NCBI RefSeq assembly: GCF_964204645.1
Contig: NC_134034.1
Location: 5,575,414 to 5,639,413 of the forward strand
Direction of reading: 5' to 3'
Length of the DNA stretch: 64,000 nt
Source: Tubulanus polymorphus
Lineage: Eukaryota > Nemertea > Palaeonemertea > Tubulaniformes > Tubulanidae
Every line of letters begins with the position of its first letter. The first letter of the stretch is position 1. Positions 12,100 to 22,551 of this stretch are shown here, piece by piece. A model generated the notes under the pieces. The model saw only the letters and a program-made list of their open reading frames with translations, had not been told where the DNA came from and ran no database searches. Made by a program: the position numbers and the translations under genes.

Positions 12100-12905
12100 T
12101 TAACCACAGTGACGATATGCCGGGTGACAGTCTCCATAGCCGAACGATGGTAGTGATTCTCTGAAGTCCGCATCCTCCAGGTCGGGGTGGTTTATGGTCC
12201 GAAATCCCGCTTTCTCGCAGTGCGTGTTTATCCGGTCTATGGGGTCCACCGTCTCTCGTTTTCCTCTCATAACAGGAGCTTTGGGCCAAAGGTGGAACAG
12301 AGGAAGGTTTGGGTATTTCCTAGCCAGAACATCGTATAGCGAGTAAATACTCTCCGTTGTCTGGCCATAGTTACGGACGTTATTAATACCGTGGTTAACA
12401 ACGACTGCACCACAGGTGACTCGTGTTGTTTTAACCCCCCCCCCCCCATCCAGCTGCTCCAGACGCTCCCCAGGGTGAGCAATGATGAACAGTTCGTTTG
12501 TGGATCGGGAATCTTTGAACATGGAGTCACTGAGGAGTAAAATCGGACTCCTAAGCTCCCCGACCTTCGCCGCACTGCCCAATACCGAAAATTTCGGGTC
12601 AAGTACGCTGCCCATTCCACCGTACTGGATTAAGGTCTTTTTCAGAACCTTAAACCGGCTAGTGGAGAGGTGGATTGGCGATCTCCTTGACGAAGCGACC
12701 GCTGCCTATATTCCCTGAATCACCGCACCCACCACAACCATTTTAGGGCCGTAAAGGTTTTCAACACATGACTGTACCAACTCACCCGCATTCAATTCAA
12801 ATAAGGGCTCCTGAGCCCGTGCAGCTTTCTCACGTCCTTGATGAGCTGACCCTTCAAACGCTTAGTCTTGGAGTTAAAGGCGTCCAATGTGGGAGAATCC
12901 ATATT
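12100..12905 (-). pseudogene. SGNH/GDSL-hydrolase-like ORF of the Gypsy element (broken)
   Basis: The longest open part is 12615-12100 (about 171 codons). It shows the order of an SGNH hydrolase-like domain: block I LLLSDSMFKDS, an Asn block VVNHGINNVRN, and a C-terminal GDCHPAYRHCG that may supply the Asp/His pair. Upstream coding similarity continues to an ATG near 12893, through one frameshift and one stop. SGNH/esterase-like domains are known from ORF1 of some LINEs, but here the ORF lies between integrase and the 3' LTR, where env would sit. Whether it was an esterase is inference; the first catalytic block has Ser-Asp-Ser rather than Gly-Asp-Ser. Confidence 0.6.
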
Positions 12906-12989
12906 TCAGTCTGTTCCTAAAAAGAGAGTAGCGACAAAACATTTCTATAGTTATGCGTTCTATGAGATTCAACCATGAATAATATTAAT

Positions 12990-13300
12990 ACAATAATATG
13001 TGTCTTATATAGCGCTAAATCCAGCCAGGCTGCTCAGAGCGCTTTACATTTTTTTTCGATATTATTACCCCGGCCAATCTTTACTCTAACATGTATCAGT
13101 CATCTCTCTCTGGCGAGAAGTAACACCGAGCTGCCAACAAACGCTCAGGAGTCATCTATCAGGCCAGGTACCCATTTACTCCTGGCTGGAGAGAGGCAAT
13201 GAGGATAAGTGTCTTGCCCTACGGCAATGTACGGGGTTCGAGCCCACGACCTGGCTTCCCAGAGTCGAGCGCTCTAACCGCTCGGCCACACCGCTCCAAT
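12990..13300 (-). mobile_element. tRNA-derived SINE
   Basis: The - strand head near 13297 has an A box TGGCCGAGCGG and a B box-like GGCTCGAACCC at tRNA spacing. Then come a conserved-looking centre (CCAGGTACCC type) and a tail 'agcgctatataagacac' with AT-rich repeats. It sits inside the Gypsy element between the pol tail and the SGNH-like ORF. Confidence 0.75.
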
Positions 13301-13624
13301 GGAGGTGCTTTCTCTCCCATTCTCTAGCCATTTTGCCTTGTTGTCCATTATCACTAGACCAGCGCTGCTGACAGCAGGTGCATGTTTTCGATGAACCGAT
13401 ACATGACCTGGCGAACTCGCGGTATCTTACTGGTGGTCAAATAACATTCCGAGACCGAAGCTGGTTGCGATTGTCCTGGAAAACCTCAGCAGGCATCGCT
13501 GGAGCTTCGACTTGGTCGATGTCCGCTGCTTGCGGACCAGGCTCATTGTCAGTCCCCACCCGATCAGGGGTTAACTCCTCCTCAGACCCCGAGCTGTCCA
13601 AATTCATTTCTGGATTTCGGCGCC

Positions 13625-14050
13625 AGTAATAGGGAATATGGGGGTTCAAGCCAAAGGTCGAAGTGTCGAAAAATAAATTCTCGCACACTCGAATTTATTT
13701 TTCAACCCTTCCACCTTTGACTTGAACCCCCATATTCCCTATTCCTCTTAATAATATTCATATATATTATGAATATGAATAACTTCTAAAGTCGGAAGCA
13801 AATAAGAAGTACTACCGTTCAACATGTAAAATCAATATAGATAAATCAATATAATAAGGGTAAAAAATATTTTAAAGCGTAAGGTTTCAGCGAACTCTAA
13901 CAAAAAGTAACGAGTAATCAACGAGTTGATGAAAATATCAATTTTAATAAAAAAATTACTAATAAATTATGAATGAACAGATACTACCTAACAAAAAGTA
14001 AAGAGTAATTAACGAGTTGAAGAATATCAATTTTAATAGAAAAATTACTA
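13625..14050 (+). repeat. Left TIR of the mini-Maverick
   Basis: It matches the right end in inverted orientation through 'tacctaacaaaaagtaaag' and 'tcaattttaatagaaaaatt'. Its outer ~120 bases form a second, subterminal palindrome in which 'gggaatatgggggttcaag' recurs inverted. Two related ~60 bp blocks ('aacaaaaagtaa...gagttga') are tandem within it. Confidence 0.8.
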
Positions 14051-14057
14051 GAAAAAT

Positions 14058-14373
14058 TAGCTGAAAATATAAAATATATTGGCTGAAATATATAAAAATA
14101 GATTATATTATCACTATTTCTATACTTAGTTTAATAATTTATATTTATAATTTTTATAAAAACTAATTTATATATGTATGTATGAGAGGTACGAGTAAGA
14201 AACCAAGAATTCTTGCCATGAAAGTAAGAAAGTAAGAATTCTTGGTTTCTTACATATATAAATTAGTTTTTATAAAAATTATAAATATAAATTATTAATC
14301 TAAGTATAGAAATAGTTACAATATAGCTTATTTTTATATATTTCAGCCAATATACTTCACATTTTCAGCTAAT
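14058..14373. repeat. Long hairpin downstream of the mini-Maverick ORFs
   Basis: Arms of about 140 bases face each other around a loop of under 20 bases. 'gtaagaaaccaagaattctt' at 14196-14215 is exactly mirrored at 14234-14253, and the outer AT-rich parts match with a few differences. It could be a 3' end structure, an origin-like element or a small nested foldback. Confidence 0.85.
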
Positions 14374-14388
14374 TTAACAGTCTATTGC

Positions 14389-14691
14389 TTAATTTGAATT
14401 ATGTAATTTATCATTCAATTCGTGAATATATTTATGATTCCTTAATGATTTTGAATTTTTATATTTTTTATTGCATATTTCACAGCATTTAATATTATTA
14501 ATTCTATCTGAAATATAATTTATGTTTTCTTTTAATTCTGTATACCTAATTTTACAGTTATCATAAAATTCAAATAACTGTTTCAATGAGTAAACTGAGA
14601 ATGAAAATAAACCTGAAACCATAATTATTAATTTCAGTTGCTCTTGATTTCTGTAAATAAGATGTAATAAATTTAATATATTTTCACCCAT
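14389..14691 (-). CDS. Mini-Maverick ORF 3, 100 aa, membrane helix plus C2H2 finger
   Basis: This intact ORF has a hydrophobic segment near residues 20-35 (KLIIMVSGLFSFSVYSL) and a C-terminal C2H2-type zinc finger, CEICNKKYKNSKSLRNHKYIH (residues about 70-90; C-x2-C...H-x4-H). A membrane helix with a single finger is unusual. It ends just before the large hairpin at 14058-14373. Family unknown. Confidence 0.62.
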   Translation of the reverse strand: MGENILNLLHLIYRNQEQLKLIIMVSGLFSFSVYSLKQLFEFYDNCKIRYTELKENINYISDRINNIKCCEICNKKYKNSKSLRNHKYIHELNDKLHNSN

Positions 14692-14711
14692 TTATTTATT
14701 TAATTAATTCA

Positions 14712-14924
14712 CTAATCTGATTCAATATTAACTTTTTTATGAATATTTTTTCTGTGATTGTTTCCATTTAACTTCTTTAACTTTTTACTCAATTTCATAT
14801 TTTCATTCAATAGATCTTTACTGATATTTTCATAGTAAAAGTAATGTGCAGCCAATATTAACCCTCCAGCAACTAAATAATGTTTTAAATCACTTTTCCC
14901 AATTGGAATGCTGAAATCTTCCAT
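14712..14924 (-). CDS. Mini-Maverick ORF 2, 70 aa membrane protein, unknown
   Basis: This intact small ORF has one predicted membrane helix near residues 15-30 (HYLVAGGLILAAHYFYY), followed by a Lys/Asn-rich, probably coiled tail. It lies 123 bases after ORF 1 and 20 bases before ORF 3. Family unknown. Confidence 0.6.
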   Translation of the reverse strand: MEDFSIPIGKSDLKHYLVAGGLILAAHYFYYENISKDLLNENMKLSKKLKKLNGNNHRKNIHKKVNIESD

Positions 14925-15047
14925 TTATTTAAGAAAAAAAATTAAAAGATTGATAAGGAATCTGAAATATCTTATTTTGAATATTTAGAGTTGAATTATT
15001 ATTTTTGAGTTATGATATTTTGATTTAAGATGGTGTGATTTATTGCT

Positions 15048-15560
15048 TCAAGTATAATATTTTCCACAATTACATAACGCTTTTTCATTAGGTTCATATT
15101 TAGGTGGTTCGATTTTATTGTCTAAATTACATTGAATTCCAACATCTTTGAATGATTTTTCATTTGGAATGTCAGGGATAAATCTTTTCTCTTGTAATCT
15201 GAAAAATAATACATAACATTCTCTGAAAGGGCAATAACGTAAGTGTATGAATAATGATTTGTGTGAATTTGCATTATTAAAAAGTGATTGCATTTCATCT
15301 GTAATTATCAAATGTTGATCTATTTCTTCAAATGTTGTGAATTTTGGAATTATTGTATTGAATAAGATATTATCTTTTTCATTCGAGAACTCTATCATTA
15401 GATAATGATTTTTAAACATTAATTCAGTAATATTTTTCACTTGAAAACGGAAACGTGCAGTTTTAATCAAATCTTTATTGGGAATAAAATTTTTAATTGT
15501 AAAATATTTTTCTAATTCATGTAAATCGATTTCTTTGAATTGTAGTATTTGTTCATTCAT
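15048..15560 (-). CDS. Mini-Maverick ORF 1, 170 aa, unknown
   Basis: This intact ORF begins with MNEQILQFKEIDLHELEKY, just inside the right TIR. It has no membrane segment. The C-terminus has a CNCG motif (ALCNCGKYYT) that could be half of a metal site. I do not recognise the family. Position and orientation place it first in a possible three-gene - strand unit. Its AT-rich codon use matches the element rather than the host genes nearby. Confidence 0.7.
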   Translation of the reverse strand: MNEQILQFKEIDLHELEKYFTIKNFIPNKDLIKTARFRFQVKNITELMFKNHYLMIEFSNEKDNILFNTIIPKFTTFEEIDQHLIITDEMQSLFNNANSHKSLFIHLRYCPFRECYVLFFRLQEKRFIPDIPNEKSFKDVGIQCNLDNKIEPPKYEPNEKALCNCGKYYT

Positions 15561-15564
15561 TTAT

Positions 15565-16017
15565 AAGTAATTTTTCTATTAAAATTGATATTTTCTTCAA
15601 CTCTTTAATTACTCTTTACTTTTTGTTAGGTAGTATCTGTTCATTCATAATTTATTAGTAATTTTTTTATTAAAATTGATATTTTCATCAACTCGTTAAT
15701 TACTCGTTACTTTTTGTTAGAGTTCGCTAAAACCTTACGCTTTAAAATATTTTTTTACCCTTATTGGAGATTTATCTATAGTGATTTTACATGTTGAATA
15801 GTAGTACTTCTTATTTGCTTCCATTTTTATATCAAATATTCTATTAAAATTGATTTTAGAAGTTATTCATATTCATATGTATGAATATTATTAAGAGTAA
15901 TAGGGAATATGGGGGTTCAAGTCAAAGGTTGAAGGGTTGAAAAATAAATTCGAGTGTGCGAGAATTTATTTTTCGACACTTCGACCTTTGGCTTGAACCC
16001 CCATATTCCCTATTACT
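15565..16017 (-). repeat. Right TIR of the mini-Maverick
   Basis: It is the inverted copy of the left TIR with one or more indels totalling about 25-30 bases. Its inner edge lies only a few bases upstream of the ATG of the 170-codon ORF at 15560, so the promoter of that ORF probably lies in the TIR. Confidence 0.8.
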
Positions 16018-19000
16018 GGCGCCGTACCAATACAAATGCCTCATCCTCCGACTCTGACTGTTCAGGGCTCGTCGGATGGACCGGCGGTTGGTGGGTTCTA
16101 AGGCGTCTTCGTGTTTTCATCCGCGATTTGTTTGGGGAAACCTCAGCTATGGGTCCATGACAGAGCTTCAGATTATTGAAATGCACTGTCCGAACCTTGG
16201 TGCCTAAACCCCCCTCCCACTGAACCCGGTAAGTGACCTCAGAGATTTTCTCAACAATTATGTGAGGACCCATCCAGCGCTTATGGAACTTGGCTGCCTC
16301 ATCAGTCTTGAGGGCATGGCTATACCTCCATACTCGGTCACCCACGTTGTACCCCCCACGCTGAGCAAATCTATCGTGATTTGCTGCCTGACGTCGTTGG
16401 GCTTTTCCAAGGCGGCCACGGACTCTCTAATGAGCTTCAGTCAGGTTTCTACACATGTCCTGGCTAAACTTGGTTAGGTGGAAGCTTCCTCAGGAGGGCT
16501 AACTAAAATGTCCAGTGGTAAGGTCATCTTACTGCCGAATGTCTTGAAAAATGGCGTTTCGCCAGTCGATTCCTGCACACTGGAACGAAAAGCCATCAAA
16601 CAGGACTGAAGTTTCTCGTCCCAGTCATTCCCCATGTCATTCACCGTCGTGGTCAACATTGATTTAATAGACTTGTTAAAATTCTCGACCTGGCCGTTTC
16701 CCATGGGGTGATAGGCGGTCGTTCTAGTCTCTTTTCAATCTCAAGCAGGCTCAACATCTCACTGAAGAGTCGAGATTCAAAATTGGATCCAAGGTCCGAA
16801 TGAATACTTTCGGAGCATCCGTAGCGTGTGATCCACTGGTTCACGACCTTCCTGGCAACTGTTGGTGCATTCTGGTTTCTAGCCGGCCAGGCCTCAACCC
16901 ACTTGGTGAAAGCGTCCTGCACCACAATGATATAAATATTCCCACGTTTTGTTCGTTGCAGTGGGCCAGCAATGTCGATATGCAGCCTTTGTCCTCTCCT
17001 ACCGATTGGCATTGGTACCAGTGGCGCTCTAGGTCGTTTAGGAGGGTTTTTGCATTGCTGATATTTACGACACTGCTTGACAAAGCTATTGACTGCCTTC
17101 GCCAGTCCAAAACGCCAAAACCGTTGGACTTTACGTTCTGTCTTAGTGGTCCCTAAGTGCCTACCGGATATACCAATATGGAGGTGAGATAGGACCTTAG
17201 GTAATAGCACATTTGCCAGAACTACCCGGTTTTTGGCTAATCTGGCACCAGGAAGTGGTTTCAGAACAAGCAGGCTTTCTACCACAGCCAAGCGTTCAAA
17301 TTCGCCCAAAAGAATCCTCACGTTCGAACCATACTGACACAGGGAATCAGTGTTTGACTTTTGTAAACCCTTTCGGACTAATTCCTTGACTACTATCTAA
17401 TGTCATCATCGGTATCCTGAGCATCACCGATCTCGACCGGAGTTAGGACATCCCCTATACCAATTGTTTGCAGGAATGACACTGTTGGAATTCCGGTAAC
17501 GCCGCAACTAGGGAAATCTCCATTACGCTGGACCCTCTTGGGAATCCGCGAGAGTGAATCAGCGTTTTGGTGATTGCGCCCGGGCCTGTGCTCAATATCG
17601 AAATCGTAGTCCGCCAGCCTTTCATTCCAGCGGGCGACTTGGCCTGATTGAATATTGGATGGCCGAAGCCACTTTAGGGCTGCGTGGTCAGTCCGGACAA
17701 GGAAATTACAGCCCAATAAGTAGTGGCGGAAATAGTCAACTGATTCGACTAGAGCAAGCATTTCTCGCTTCGTGGCGCAATAGTTCTCCTCCCCGCCTCT
17801 CAAAACTCGACCCCCATATGCTATTACTAGTGTGATCGCTTTGAAACTGTGAAAGAACTGAACCTATAGCCCAGTTACTAGCATCCCAATCAACTATGAA
17901 TTTCCACGATCCCTCTGAAAAGTCAGGGAAAGCCAGTACTGGAAGGCTTGTCAACGCAGATTTAATTCCTTCGAATGCTCCTTGCTGACTTATACCCCAT
18001 TCGAAAGGCTGACCCTTCTTTGTGAGCAGATGGAGGGGTTTACACATTTCCGCAAATCCCTTGATAAATCTTGAATAGTAAGTGACGAGGCCAGTGAAAC
18101 TTCGTACTTCTGATACATTAGTAGGGGCTGGCCAACCTATGACTTTGTCAATTTTTGCCCGGTCAGTTTCAATTCCGTTCCTGCTCATCACATGGCCCAA
18201 GAATTTTAACCGCTTTTGGAGGAGTGACCTTTTCTTGGCTTCAATTTCATATTTGCTGCTTTGAAACAACCGAATACCTCTGACAGCTAATAGAAATGTG
18301 TGACGCCACATCCGCAGAGTGGACTATGACATCATCGAGGTAGATCAAGGCTTTTTCCATAACACCTTGTCAAGAGCCAAAGACATGAGCCGTGTGAAAC
18401 AGGCCGGAGCATTTCTGAGACCGAATTGCATAACATTCCATTCCCACAAACGGTTCTCAGAACAAAAAGCTGTTTTTGGTTTGTCACATTGTTGGATCGG
18501 CACTTGCCAGTAGCCACTGGTCAGATCCAGAGAGGAAAACCATGACGATCCCGAAAGCGCCTCGAGGGTAGAATCTATTCGCCCCAATGGGTGACTGTCT
18601 TTAGTTGTGACGTGACGTCGTTTTATTTCCTGTAGTCACAGCACAGACGCAAACTGCCATCACTTTTCTTGGCTAGGACGATTGGGCTAGCCCAAGGCGA
18701 CTGGGATGGCCTTATAAGACCTTGGTCACACAGTTCTGCAGTGTACCCCTCAACAAATTGCTTGTAACGGGGCGGCAGACGTCGTTGATGCTGCCTAATC
18801 GGCTTCTGCTCCCCGGTATCGATCTCAAACTTTATGAGGGGTGTCCTCCCAATATCAAATTCCCCCCTGCCCCCGAGAAAATACACCCTGATGCTGCGCT
18901 AGGACCCTCTTAAAATCCTTCCGATCACCCTCCGAAATCTCGAGACTATCGACATTTAGTTCGTCGTAAAGACCCTTTAAATCATGGGGATCCTGCTGGG

Positions 19001-19293
19001 GCTGAGGCAGTTCCGTCTCTGATAAACCGGAAGTGTCTTGCACAGTGAGTACATCGACTGATTCGATAGGCGAGAAAATACCCACAAACTCTCCTCGCTC
19101 GGAATTCGCCTCTGCGCGGCTCGCTAGTCGAGTGTGTCACAGTCTTGTCATTACATTTCTTGTCAGTCACCCCCTTTGGAAAATCCTAGATCCGCCCTGC
19201 CCCTGGAGAATCTGTTTAAAGCTAAAATTTCGTGAAAGTGGCTATTTAGCTTAAGAAATCGCCATCTTGATTCTAGTCGAGGCATACGTATTT

Positions 19294-20440
19294 CGGTGTT
19301 GTCATATCGCGGAAAGACGGAATCGCGGAATTTTCCAAAAACGCGGAATTTCTTCATTTTTACTATAAATAGTAAACGGGTTTTCCCACGGGGATACCCA
19401 CTGTCAGACAGGGCACCGGACCCAGCTTTTCAACACTGGGAATTAGTATTTGATAATTTATTATATCGCTAGTCAACAACTTAACGATACTGTTCCAAAT
19501 AATGGAGAACCTAGGCAATACGTGCTTTGCGAATTCAGTGATACAGAGTATCGCTGCATTAACTGAATGAATACAAATCGATGGTACGTAAACGTAGGAT
19601 TTGTGACACCATGGGTCATTCTCAAGGACTCACTTCCGAGGTAAGATTTGACTCTGGTCTCTGGATTTAAAACATTGGAAATGAATTGATTCTAAGTGAC
19701 TCAGAGTTAACTCACAACTGTGGAACTGGATCGATGTCAGACGAAAATAAATAGACATTATGTGTATTTCATTCTGGTTTAGGATTGTTCATGCGTGTTG
19801 TGTGTCTACATTGTTGTAATAAGCGAAGAATGTGGTTTATCTTTTAGAATTAAATGATATGAAAGATTATAAAATGGTTTCGTTTTTTTAATGTTTACTT
19901 TGTGACTGCTATAACATATATGTTCCTATGCTGATTATTTGGATCAAAAGAATCTTATTCGTACCGGTACTGGACGACCGTAAAATTATAATGATTTCAA
20001 AGGAATTGGAACCGGTACTTGTTTGGTCGTAGGATTTCGTGTTTGCAACCATCTACAACTACAGTCCGACACCGCGAACGTGCTCAATATTTATCTGATA
20101 ATATTCGTTTCTGAAGTTCTCAAAAAGTCGATGAACTTCGATAGTCGAAGTTTGCCTAGTAGAAATAGACATTAGGTGCCTGGTCTCTTTCACCTCACTT
20201 GATTCTGACTTCTTCTACAGGTGGCAGCCAGTCAACGGTATCGTAATATAATGATTCCATATAAAATTGCCTGCAAATAATGGGATTCGAACCTTAGTCG
20301 TTGCATCGATCGGTCCGGTGCCCTGTCCGACAGTTGGTATCCCCGTGGGAAAACCCGTTTACTATTTAAAGTAAAAATGAAGAAATTCCGCGTTTTTGGA
20401 AAATTCCGCGATTCCGTCTTTCCGCGATATGACAACACCG
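19294..20440. mobile_element. 1147 bp Mutator-like MITE, copy A
   Basis: TIRs of about 145 bases start CGGTGTTGTCATATCGCGG. The exact 9 bp duplication TACGTATTT flanks it (19285-19293 and 20441-20449). There is no transposase ORF. The interior matches copy B (55120-56229) in the opposite orientation, including 'caagtaccggttc'-type and 'acttaacgatactgttcc' blocks. It lies beside the 5' end of the broken Gypsy element. Confidence 0.88.
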
Positions 20441-20821
20441 TACGTATTTTACTCCACGTGTGTCCTGCCGAGTGGATGCATAAACATATGACAATTATAA
20501 CAGGATAAATCATCAAAGTGTCCAGAGAACTTTCCACAAAGTCCGAGACCGAATCAAGACGAACGGACATGGTTGACATTCTCTGTGTTAAATGGGGCCC
20601 GGACTAAAAAATAAGACAGACATTTCAAGAATTTATATCAAAATGATTATATTATCAATATCATTATTATCATCATTTTTATTTGATCGTCATACATAAT
20701 TCACAATTACATAATATATGGAATAGGCTGCAATGGCCCTTAATTCCAGAGAGAAAAAAGAAAATTAATCTTAATAAATTAGTTGACGCCTGGGAAAAAA
20801 GTGTAGACGTATAGATGGATG

Positions 20822-21798
20822 AGCTAATGTAGGATTGCAAATTTGAAATCGAAGTTTAAAGAAATTTGGGGAATTGAGTTGGCGATTGGGTAGGTGATAC
20901 AGCCTTTCGACTGTATAGTGGTTTAATTTTTTTATTACAAATTGTCAATTTTACTTTTGCCCCTAAGCTGGTCTGCAACTTCATTGCATTCATGGCTGAG
21001 GAAAAAGCTCTTCTGATGTCTGCTTCATCATGACTTTGGAGCATATCGTGTGGCCTAGTCCAGTCGGTTTGGCTGCCACTCGAGAATCCTCGGATTGACA
21101 TTCTGGATTGAAGTGGACGTCATTTGAAATAACTTGTTTATGTTATTCTGTATGAATGACGCATGTGTTTTGTATTTTGTGTTTTGTATATTGTATTTTC
21201 TTTTTTTTAAATTTGTAACTTAAATGAATTTGGGAATCGGATCAATAAAGAATTGAATTGTCCCCTGATACACATGCCATCAGAGGACGCGGAGCCGTAA
21301 TACGACAGCTATGCTGTTATAAATTGCTAATCGGGACGATCGTTCTCATGAAACCTACATACCCCTAATATCGCACATATTTTCTAAAATATTTGAATAT
21401 TGTTTACACATTTTTATATTGACCGCTTGTAGCCGCCGATAAAATGCACGCCGGCCCTACACAGATCATAGATAGCTTCGTCATTCCACCAGCATCCCCA
21501 TGTCAGGGTCTTACTTTTATATCAGACTTCCGCATCGTGTTTACATCCGCAATTTTGACCGAAATATCCGATTTACTATTCAATGCAATATAATATTTCG
21601 ACGTTCAAATATGGCTCATATAATCACAGGAAGACATTATACATCTTTGTCAATGATATTTGCCAAATAGCTTGAATGTGTACACATAGACCTGTGACGT
21701 TTTGCACATCGATTTACGGTTGTGATTTGTAAAATGACGCTGAATGGTTAACATTGTTTAGGTTTCATAATGGCAACGTTTTATAAAGCGTCAAAAAA
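20822..21798. repeat. Unclassified dispersed repeat, copy 1
   Basis: It matches 42068-43182 in inverted orientation. Shared blocks include 'gcaaatttgaaatcgaag' at one end and 'acattgtttaggtttcataa' near the other. One end is an A/T homopolymer of six, which could be the tail of a retroposon. An internal stretch near 20856-21101 has weak coding character on -, but it is broken in the other copy. Confidence 0.7.
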
Positions 21799-22551
21799 CA
21801 AACCCGAAATTTCCAGATTACTATATGGCTGACACAACCCGTCAGCTCCTATACAATATACTGTAGTCATCTATTGTAGTTTGTAGTAGTGTGAGGCGCT
21901 TAAAACTCAAAAAACTAAATTTGCTAATTTTGAAAATTTCAAACTTATCGTTAGTATTGCGGAGTTGTATATTCAAAAACTGATGGATGGCGTATGTAGT
22001 AAGGCTTGATATACAGCTTTCGAATATCGTCAAAACGGGGACATTTAATTGCTAAATGGTACTCATCTTCCAAGTCGTTGTGACCACAAAACTACATTTT
22101 CTGTTATCTCTCTCAAGTGGTGATCAAATTTATATTATCTGCTCCACCAGGAGAGTGACATTATTCTACCTTGGATAACACGGATACGGGTAATGGTTCA
22201 AATGAAAGAGAAATTCTTTACGACGTTCATGTTCCAAAAAATACATGCATATACGATTTGAATATCGGCAACTTGTCTTGCCAATTTCGCCACAAACATT
22301 TAAAGAGAATCTTGATAATTTTCTTTACTCCCAGGGCAAATTATTGTCGCACTTTGTCGTCTATTCTTGGATGCTGTACGCTCTCTGAAAAGAAAGGGGA
22401 ATACAATTACATACGTTTCATATGCAACATGTCGGGTTTAAGAAACAACCATGATATTCATTTCAACGTTATTATTCATCTTATAATTCACACGTGTATC
22501 ATCTTCGATAATATACATTAGCCAGAAACAAAGAATGTAGACAGTATCGCA
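21799..22551. other. 3' flank of the HEAT gene, nothing recognised
   Basis: No convincing exon, repeat or poly(A) signal was identified. A 116-codon + strand ORF at 22171-22521 lies opposite the 3' flank of the HEAT gene and has no family features. Confidence 0.4.

Larger units (their letters stand above)
13625..16017. mobile_element. Mini-Maverick/Polinton-like element, 2393 bp
   Basis: The element starts 5'-AGTAATAGGG and ends CCCTATTACT-3'. It is flanked by the exact 6 bp duplication GGCGCC (13619-13624 and 16018-16023). TIRs of about 430 bp run 13625 to ~14050 and ~15565 to 16017. The 5'-AG ends, 6 bp duplication and TIRs of hundreds of bases are the published hallmarks of Maverick/Polinton DNA transposons. 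No polymerase, integrase, ATPase or capsid gene is present, so the element is non-autonomous or of another class with the same insertion habit. It is far more AT-rich than the flanking Gypsy DNA. The host Gypsy frame is restored by precise removal, so it inserted after that Gypsy copy. Confidence 0.78.
13437..19085 (-). pseudogene. Ty3/Gypsy pol polyprotein (interrupted, frameshifted)
   Basis: Read on -, the blocks come in Ty3/Gypsy order. The reverse transcriptase is at 18886-18345 with LDLTSGYWQVPI, and its YLDD catalytic motif is at about 18330. The connection and RNase H are at 18311-17393 (FIVDWDASNWAIGSVLSQ, RTDHAALKWL, ADSLSRI). The integrase is at 17321-16474, with an H2C2 finger ending CRKYQQC and DDE residues in HIDIAGP, HSDLGSNFES and GQVENFNKS. 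The integrase C-terminal region is at 16345-16018. The last 60 codons continue at 13618-13437 beyond the inserted Maverick-like element; the frame is continuous once the insertion and one GGCGCC copy are ignored. At least five frame breaks separate the blocks, so this copy is dead. Confidence 0.93.

Noticed and set aside
13230-13300. Functional tRNA gene on the - strand.
   Set aside because: The A and B boxes are good, but a full cloverleaf with a paired acceptor stem is not evident and the sequence runs into a SINE body.
19170-19210. hAT-type terminus ('cctagatccgcc...cccctg') beside the Gypsy pol start.
   Set aside because: A matching opposite end with a target duplication was not found, so it may be coincidence.
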